From contig JBFIJC010000105.1 of the NCBI GenBank assembly GCA_041600915.1, positions 1-10,726 on the forward strand: 10,726 nt of DNA, in the 5' to 3' direction. Positions 7,001-10,726 of the stretch are shown here, one piece after another (the first letter of the stretch is position 1; every line of letters begins with the position of its first letter). This stretch comes from Nitrogeniibacter sp041600915. GTDB taxonomy: Bacteria; Pseudomonadota; Gammaproteobacteria; Burkholderiales; Rhodocyclaceae. The notes beneath the pieces are model-generated. The model saw only the letters and a list, made by a program, of their open reading frames with translations, made no database searches and was not told the DNA's origin. A program made the position numbers and the translations under genes.

Positions 7001-8515
7001 GCCAATATGAGCCATGAGATTCGTACGCCGATGAACGCGATCATCGGCTTGTCGGGCCAGTGTCTCAAGACTGGCCTCGATGCGCGTCAGCGCGACTACA
7101 TCGTCAAGGTCAATGAATCGGCGCAGTCCTTGCTCGGCATCCTGAACGACATTCTTGACTTGTCGAAAGTCGAGGCCCAGCGGCTGGAGCTGGAAGTGGC
7201 GCCCTTTGATGTGCGTGAGGCGGTTGAGCGCGTGGCGTCGATGGTGTCCTACCGGGCGATTCAAAAAGGGCTGGACTGGGTGGTGTCGGTCGATGCCGAC
7301 GTGCCTTCGATGGTTACCGGTGATGCGCTCCGGTTGCGGCAGATTCTCACCAATCTGGCGGGCAACGCGGTCAAGTTCACCGAGCGTGGCCGTGTCGAGC
7401 TCACCGTTGAGCGTCAGCAGACGCTGGCGGGGCGGGTGCGTCTGCGCTTTTGTGTGACGGACTCCGGTATCGGCATTTCTGAAGAAGCGATGGCGCAGCT
7501 GTTCAGCCCCTTCTGGCAGGCAGACTTCAGCACCTCGCGCCGCTACGGCGGCTCGGGTCTGGGCCTGGCCATTTCGCGCCATCTCGCCGAGGCAATGGGC
7601 GGGGTGATTTCTGCCGACAGCACACCGGATCGCGGCAGTCGCTTTGTTTTTGAGGCGGAATTCGCTGTTGCCGATTCGCGCCTTGCGGCCAACGCTCCGT
7701 CGCAGCAAGCGGACGCCGTACCCACCGAGCAGCTCGCCGGCATGCGTGTGTTGCTGGTCGAAGACAACCCGCTCAACCAACAATTGGCCCGCGAGTTGCT
7801 CGAAGAAGTGGGCGTTCAAGTGAGTGTGGCCGAGGATGGCGAGCTGGCCTTGGCGCAGATCGAGGCCAACGTGTTCGATGCGGTGCTGATGGATATCCAG
7901 ATGCCGCGCATGGATGGGCGCACGGCCACCCGGCAGCTCCGCGCCAATTCTCGCCACAGCGCCTTGCCGGTGATTGCGATGACGGCGCATGCGCTGGCCG
8001 AAGAGCGAGAACGCTGTGTGGCGGCGGGCATGGATGATTTTCTGACCAAGCCGGTTGAGCCGAGCGCCTTGTACGCCGTGCTCGTTCGCTATCGCCATGG
8101 CCGGGTGTCGGCGTCGGCGCAGGTGGCGTCCCCGCTGCCCGAGGTGCCTGTGGTGGCCGCGTCGGCCGCTGGGGGTGTGATCCAGGCCGATGTCGGGCTG
8201 CGCTACGCCGGCGGCAAGGAGGCGCTCAGACTGCGTCTGCTAAGCCGCTTTCGGGACACGCAGCACGATTTGATGCTTCGGTTTGATCGCGCGCAGCGGA
8301 GCGGTGCCAGCGAGGAGGCCTATCGGCTGGCGCACACCTTGAAAAGTTCGTCGGCCACGATTGGTGCGGTGGCCTTGTCGGCGGCGGCGCGCGCGCTGGA
8401 GGACGCCTACCATCAAAACAATGAGCGCCAGGTCGGATCCTGTCTGGCGCAGGTGCGTGCGTGTTTTGGTGAGGTCATGACGGCGATTGACGAACAGCTT
8501 GGCAAGAGCGCCTGA
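4004..8515 (+). CDS. tripartite hybrid sensor histidine kinase: CHASE-like sensor, five PAS, HisKA, HATPase, REC, HPt
   Basis: The product is 1503 residues, an inner-membrane sensor with a full internal phosphorelay. TM1 spans ~21-38 and TM2 ~278-301. The ~240 periplasmic residues between them resemble a CHASE domain (ALAHSPVFHHLIWA and GSDLRADPAASALI). Five PAS/PAC units follow at about 320-440, 452-570, 582-700, 710-833 and 840-955. A short coiled coil (RTEELEALVGQRTVDL) leads to HisKA with phospho-acceptor His1004 in SHEIRTPMNA. The ATPase has N1117/N1121 (NLAGNAVKFT), DSGIG at 1153-1157 and GGSGLGL at 1182-1188. REC begins at 1247 (VLLVEDN), with phospho-acceptor Asp1297 in LMDIQMPRMDG and Lys1349. 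The C-terminal HPt carries His1444 in LAHTLKSSSATIG. All catalytic residues are present. The layout is ArcB/BarA-like, with output through an unlinked response regulator. The start is GTG at 4004 or GTG at 4010; a stop at 3950 closes the frame upstream and no strong Shine-Dalgarno distinguishes them. PAS2 and PAS3 are an internal duplication. Confidence 0.95.
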   Translation: MLVSTPAESLSVAPAPSASRWALLAFVVGALISIAFSTQLKLSEWRDVARAEAEALDDQAALLRERLAHVSGDLNVIGHLVADDPDAVAGLFDAMARGALAHSPVFHHLIWAVADGPNPAMAAYPVLLSVGRGLTPLTVGSDLRADPAASALILRVPVKPGLLGGTLIAAGPDAPTTLPVAMAVDGGASGAARRGILLAHLLPEQLMLSSSPQTQGGALNIALRDVSDGASIRIASVGASVSDEVPVTASRELLFAGRNWRLESRRTEAFVSRHVSVVPWLMLAAGLIATLALAALVRVFLRRHADISRLVAARTQALAETESRFTSAFEQVAVGMSHIGPDGRWLMVNDTLCKLLGYSREVLLEKGFSGITDPADLARDLDAKAQMERGEIDVYTTEKRYRHRDGHLVWVRVVVSPVFEGKDRPQYYVSVVEDISDRKRAEEETRQAEAAKLRWLFALEAAGHGLWEWNAPSGEVSVSAQAKALGGYAHWELENTVAQWMWLIHPDDLEQVRRSLIAHLKGETGIWRSEHRVRSKDGSYRWILNCGGVVERDEAGRALRVVGTNTDITEQKEMAALAREAQLRWQYAIESADHGVWDWDAKTNRVFFSAQWKAMLGYTEAEVGDMLNEWESRVHPDDLPATMAALTAHLEGRTASYINEHRMRHKDGSWRWILDRGRVVERNAAGEPLRVMGTHTDITDRKEADAALRASERQLRTLIEAMPDPAFFKDGQNRWQVINNVALRLFGLKDRADWFGYSDAELARRFPDRTEQFMHCVESDERAWNLGRLHTGREEIPLPGGGVGFFDVTKVPLFDATGKREALVVIGRDMTRYEVAAQRLRIRDALLGGVFDAVRDGLLVFDELGAVVESNATAAKMLGRATQGMPFADLVKLSGPATRRWGPRLAARKRHRRPVSLEGHLAPEGQAEIDVELAGVPMPAGEERRYLVVIRDVTARRQLVREQAQRTEELEALVGQRTVDLVAAKENAERANQAKSAFLANMSHEIRTPMNAIIGLSGQCLKTGLDARQRDYIVKVNESAQSLLGILNDILDLSKVEAQRLELEVAPFDVREAVERVASMVSYRAIQKGLDWVVSVDADVPSMVTGDALRLRQILTNLAGNAVKFTERGRVELTVERQQTLAGRVRLRFCVTDSGIGISEEAMAQLFSPFWQADFSTSRRYGGSGLGLAISRHLAEAMGGVISADSTPDRGSRFVFEAEFAVADSRLAANAPSQQADAVPTEQLAGMRVLLVEDNPLNQQLARELLEEVGVQVSVAEDGELALAQIEANVFDAVLMDIQMPRMDGRTATRQLRANSRHSALPVIAMTAHALAEERERCVAAGMDDFLTKPVEPSALYAVLVRYRHGRVSASAQVASPLPEVPVVAASAAGGVIQADVGLRYAGGKEALRLRLLSRFRDTQHDLMLRFDRAQRSGASEEAYRLAHTLKSSSATIGAVALSAAARALEDAYHQNNERQVGSCLAQVRACFGEVMTAIDEQLGKSA
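5360..6103 (+). repeat. tandem intragenic duplication encoding PAS2 and PAS3
   Basis: Two adjacent copies of a PAS/PAC module align without gaps at an offset of exactly 130 codons (390 bp). LRW at residues 453-455 pairs with LRW at 583-585, and TDIT at 566-569 pairs with TDIT at 696-699. By hand about 62 of ~120 aligned residues are identical. Stretches remain close even in DNA: the bases encoding KDGS-x-RWIL, starting at 5609 and 5999, are nearly the same. Both belong to the PAS_3 style (HPDDL, then E-H-R-x-R-x-KDGS-x-RWIL). Confidence 0.8.
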
Positions 8516-8527
8516 GGGCGTTCTCAG
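8512..8527. other. small hairpin spanning both convergent stop codons
   Basis: CTGAG (8512-8516) and CTCAG (8523-8527) form a perfect 5-bp stem with a 6-base loop. The stem contains the kinase stop (8513-8515) and the stop of the opposing gene (8524-8526). No T-tract follows on either strand, so as a terminator it is weak at best. It is the only secondary structure I see in the 8-bp convergent gap. Confidence 0.25.
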
Positions 8528-9225
8528 AGGGTGGGCCGGTGGCGCACCCATTCGATCAGCTGCCATTGCGTTTGCGCCAGATGCCAAAGCGCGAAATCGG
8601 CATCGGTGAGCCAGCCCAGTGTGCCGTGGTCGATCACCTCACAGCCAATGCCCGCCCATAGCTGACGGGCGACCTCGGCGCTGTCGGTGTCCGGGCCTGT
8701 GGGCGCTTCCGGCAGGCATCGCGGCGCCTGTGGTGCAGAGAACACGTCATGCCAGCTCGCCCAGTGGTGTCGTGCGAGCGCTGTGTGTTGGGCAAGGCGC
8801 CAGGGCGGTGCGGTATCGGCGTCCAGGCGCTGACCAATCACATTGCAGAACAGAACGGCGGCGTTGGGCCATTGCTCGGCCAGCGCGGCGGGGCCGTCGG
8901 GTAACGAAAAGACATCGAGCCACGCGAAGCGCAGCGGTACGTCGGGAAAGCGGCGGCGCAGCAAGGCGCGGGCAAGCCGGTCGGGTTCGAGCACCGTGAT
9001 GCTTGAAAAGCGGGCGAGAAAGCGCGAGGTGAGCGCATAGCCGGCCGACGGGCCGACCAGCACCAGCTCGCGACTGGGCGGTTGCCAGGCGTCCAGCCAG
9101 GCTCCGACCTGAAGCAGGAAGGGCGCCCACAGGCGGTCTCCAAGGCGCCACGCGCGCCAGTGGTAGCCCAGCCCGCCGCTGGCGTCGGTCCAGTGTGATT
9201 TGAGCTGCGGGCCCAGGCCGGACAC
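8524..9225 (-). CDS. uncharacterised protein with a degenerate Rossmann/methyltransferase-like core
   Basis: I do not recognise a named family for this 233-residue protein. The start is GTG at 9223-9225, 7 bp after the stop of the DUF2478 gene, with no clear Shine-Dalgarno; coupling to that gene is likely. Residues 54-70 (LVLVGPSAGYALTSRFL) look like a first beta strand and nucleotide-binding loop. ITVLEPDRLARALLRRRFP (76-94) looks like a second strand ending in an acidic residue. LRFAWLDVF (98-106) and NAAVLFCNVIGQ (121-132) look like strands three and four. That order is typical of class I methyltransferases, but the glycine-rich motif I is GPSAG rather than GxGxG, so SAM binding is doubtful. 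The protein is tryptophan-rich, especially at its ends (WRAWRLGDRLW; WQLIEWVRHRP). No signal peptide or membrane helix is seen. It converges on the kinase gene. Confidence 0.75.
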   Translation of the reverse strand: MSGLGPQLKSHWTDASGGLGYHWRAWRLGDRLWAPFLLQVGAWLDAWQPPSRELVLVGPSAGYALTSRFLARFSSITVLEPDRLARALLRRRFPDVPLRFAWLDVFSLPDGPAALAEQWPNAAVLFCNVIGQRLDADTAPPWRLAQHTALARHHWASWHDVFSAPQAPRCLPEAPTGPDTDSAEVARQLWAGIGCEVIDHGTLGWLTDADFALWHLAQTQWQLIEWVRHRPTL

Positions 9226-9232
9226 CAGCGTG

Positions 9233-9745
9233 TCAGTCGGGCGTATTGAGCGCGTCCCACCACGCCAGCGCGGCGTCGGACGAGCAGCTGAGGCGGTCGT
9301 AGCAGCCGCCGGTGAATTCGTCCCAGGCGTCGGTAAAACGCTCGCCGACCGCCGTGATCAGTGGCACCTCGGCCATGACCGCCGCCGCCATTTCGTCGCG
9401 CAGGCCGTCGCCGAGCGCTTCCTGAGAGCCAAATTTGTTGAACACCGCCAATGCGGCACCGTCGGCGAGCGCGGTCTGTACGGTGATGGCGGCCTCGGCC
9501 ATGGCGGCCGGGTCAAGCCGGCAGGCGTTCGAGCCGGTGCCCAGGTATTGCGACATGGGCATGCGCTTGCCGGAGGGCAGGAGTTCGAGTTCCATGGTGC
9601 AGGTGGCGCGTGGGCCGGTGTCGTGCTGAATGGCGCCGACCAGGGCCACGTTTCGCGCTTGCAGGGCGCGGACAAACTGCGCCAGCACCGGCGTCGGGTC
9701 GGCGTCGGGGGGGTAGAAGATGGCGGCGATCGGTTGGGCGCTCAT
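9233..9745 (-). CDS. DUF2478 domain protein
   Basis: This encodes 170 residues, starting at ATG 9743-9745. The sequence fits DUF2478 as I recall it: an N-terminal strand (IAAIFYPPDAD), VALVGAIQHDT at 33-43, a Cys/Met segment (TCTMELELLPSG), CRLDPAAMAEA at 75-85, and the strongly conserved FNKFGSQEALGDGLRDEM at 102-119 followed by VPLITAVGE. The fold appears to be a small alpha/beta, P-loop-like NTPase relative without a Walker A motif. Members have been noted near molybdate uptake genes in other proteobacteria, but none of those genes is in this window, so a molybdenum role here is only a suggestion. The C-terminal tail has two cysteines (GGCYDRLSCSSDAAL). The folE2 terminator isolates it from upstream transcription, so it should have its own promoter within 9746-9829, but I see no convincing one. 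It forms a likely two-gene unit with the downstream 233-residue protein. Confidence 0.82.
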   Translation of the reverse strand: MSAQPIAAIFYPPDADPTPVLAQFVRALQARNVALVGAIQHDTGPRATCTMELELLPSGKRMPMSQYLGTGSNACRLDPAAMAEAAITVQTALADGAALAVFNKFGSQEALGDGLRDEMAAAVMAEVPLITAVGERFTDAWDEFTGGCYDRLSCSSDAALAWWDALNTPD

Positions 9746-9829
9746 GGACGGGATCCGGCGGCATCAATGGCCGGCATTGTCGCATGAACCGGTGGCGCAA
9801 ATATTGGGGCGGGTCAATCGGCACCACCG

Positions 9830-9863
9830 AAAAATGCAAAACGCCTGCCGTGATGGGCAGGCG
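9830..9863 (-). terminator. rho-independent terminator of folE2
   Basis: On the minus strand an 8-bp perfect GC-rich stem (CGCCTGCC/GGCAGGCG, arms 9856-9863 and 9842-9849, 6-base loop) is followed by TTTT (9841-9838), GCA and TTTTT (9834-9830). It begins 28 bases after the folE2 stop. The stem plus broken T-tract is a textbook intrinsic terminator and separates folE2 from the DUF2478 unit. Confidence 0.85.
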
Positions 9864-9891
9864 CTGTGGTGCGGATTCGCCGGTCAGTCGG

Positions 9892-10689
9892 TTACTTCTG
9901 ACGCTCGATCAGGGCGTAGGCCGAGTGATTGTGGATGGATTCGAAATTTTCGGACTCGACCACGTAGCCACCAATGCGCGGCTCGTCGTTAAGCACGCCG
10001 GCCACGTCGCGCACCATGTCTTCGACAAATTTGGGATTGTCGTAGGCGCGTTCGGTGACGTACTTTTCGTCGGGCCGCTTGAGCAGGCCGTAGAGTTCGC
10101 ACGAGGCCTGTGCTTCGACGCGCTCGACGATCTCTTCGATCCACACATGCTCGCGCAGGTGGGCGGTGACCGTGACATGCGAGCGCTGGTTATGCGCGCC
10201 GTAGTCGGAGATTTTTTTCGAACACGGGCACAGGCTGGTGACCGGCACCACGATCTTCATGCGGAAGCTGTAGGCACCGCCTTCGACGATTTCACCAATG
10301 AAGGTGACGTCGTAATCCATCAGGCTGTTGACGCCGGAGATAGGCGCGGCCTTGTTGATGAAGTAGGGGAAGGTCATCTCGACATGACCGGTTTCCGCTT
10401 CCAGACGCTGCACCATCTCGCGCAGCATCGGCTCGAAGGATTCCACCGAGATCTCGCGCTCGCCACCGTTGAGGATGTCGACGAAGCGTGACATGTGGGT
10501 GCCCTTGAAATTATGGGGCAGGCCAACATACATGTTGAACATGGCGATGGTGTGCTGCACGCCACCGCTGCGATCGCTCACCGTCACCGGGTGGCGGATG
10601 GCCTTGATGCCGACCTTGTCGATGGCGATCTGGCGGCTGTCGCGGCTGTTCTGGACGTCGGGGATGGCTTGGGAGTCTGTGGCGGACAT
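9892..10689 (-). CDS. folE2: GTP cyclohydrolase I type 2 (FolE2)
   Basis: FolE2 converts GTP to 7,8-dihydroneopterin triphosphate and formate, the first step toward folate and also used for queuosine-type tRNA modification. The type 2 enzyme replaces or supplements zinc-dependent FolE and can use other divalent metals. The product is 265 residues, normal for the family. The signature SLCPCSKKISDYGAHNQRSH places the metal-binding Cys at 154 and His at 166. Other candidate active-site residues are Glu208 (RPDEKY), Glu223 (NPKFVED), Glu250 and His253 (ENFESIHNH). These line up at a constant +7 offset with residues I recall from the Neisseria enzyme. The N-terminus (VGIKAIRHPVTV) is also typical. 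The start is ATG 10687-10689; only 37 bp of upstream sequence are available and no promoter, Zur box or strong Shine-Dalgarno is seen in them. It ends at a strong terminator, so it is a single gene or the last of an operon entering from the right. Confidence 0.96.
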   Translation of the reverse strand: MSATDSQAIPDVQNSRDSRQIAIDKVGIKAIRHPVTVSDRSGGVQHTIAMFNMYVGLPHNFKGTHMSRFVDILNGGEREISVESFEPMLREMVQRLEAETGHVEMTFPYFINKAAPISGVNSLMDYDVTFIGEIVEGGAYSFRMKIVVPVTSLCPCSKKISDYGAHNQRSHVTVTAHLREHVWIEEIVERVEAQASCELYGLLKRPDEKYVTERAYDNPKFVEDMVRDVAGVLNDEPRIGGYVVESENFESIHNHSAYALIERQK

Positions 10690-10726
10690 CGGGGTCTCAA
10701 TCGGGCAGGCAGTCGGAGAGCCTACG

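Noticed and set aside
4721..8098. Long open frames antisense to the kinase gene (455 codons at 4721-6088 and 579 codons at 6359-8098, minus strand).
   Set aside because: They lie opposite a full-length protein with all motifs intact, have low-complexity His/Arg/Gln-rich translations with no recognisable domain, and are what GC-rich coding DNA produces on the opposite strand.
9746..9829. TTGACC on the minus strand (9812-9817) as a -35 for the DUF2478 gene.
   Set aside because: At 17-bp spacing the would-be -10 reads CACCGG; no acceptable -10 pairs with it.
10690..10726. A Zur site or other operator before folE2.
   Set aside because: Only 37 bp are available and they show no inverted repeat or promoter element; nothing can be supported.

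Overview
The window is GC-rich, densely coding bacterial chromosome. It holds nine protein genes (one cut by the left edge). I see no RNA genes, CRISPR arrays, insertion sequences or phage genes. The gene set (RarD, UppP, a YqiA-type hydrolase, FolE2, a DUF2478 protein, an RNB-family ribonuclease) and the codon style suggest a betaproteobacterium. A Rhodocyclales (Azoarcus/Thauera-like) host is my best guess, but this is inference from protein style, not a database match.

Left block, 1-3771, all on the minus strand. In order of transcription it reads uppP (undecaprenyl-pyrophosphate phosphatase), a YqiA/YcfP-type esterase, a class I SAM methyltransferase, rarD (EamA-family permease) and the first 196 codons of an RNB-type exoribonuclease. 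Gaps are 22 bp (to the preferred hydrolase start), a 4-bp ATGA overlap, 3 bp and 43 bp, so this looks like one operon. A perfect TATAAT lies 27 bp before the uppP start at 3771. It fixes that start and is the best promoter candidate for the block.

Middle, 3772-8515. After a short divergent intergenic region comes one very large plus-strand gene (1503 codons). It encodes a membrane-anchored hybrid histidine kinase ordered TM, CHASE-like periplasmic sensor, TM, five PAS domains, HisKA, HATPase, REC, HPt. PAS2 and PAS3 are an ungapped tandem duplication with a period of exactly 130 residues (390 bp). No separate response regulator is nearby, so its output partner must lie elsewhere.

Right block, 8524-10726, minus strand. 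folE2 (GTP cyclohydrolase I type 2) comes first in transcription and ends at a strong intrinsic terminator. Beyond it is a separate two-gene unit: a DUF2478 protein, then, 7 bp on, an uncharacterised protein with a degenerate Rossmann/methyltransferase-like core. That second gene converges on the kinase gene with only 8 bp between their stop codons.

Most of the window is ordinary housekeeping or sensory content. The items most worth a second look are the duplicated PAS pair in the kinase, the uncharacterised two-gene unit at 8524-9745, and the uppP promoter inside what looks like an N-terminal coding extension. I found no convincing new multi-gene system.
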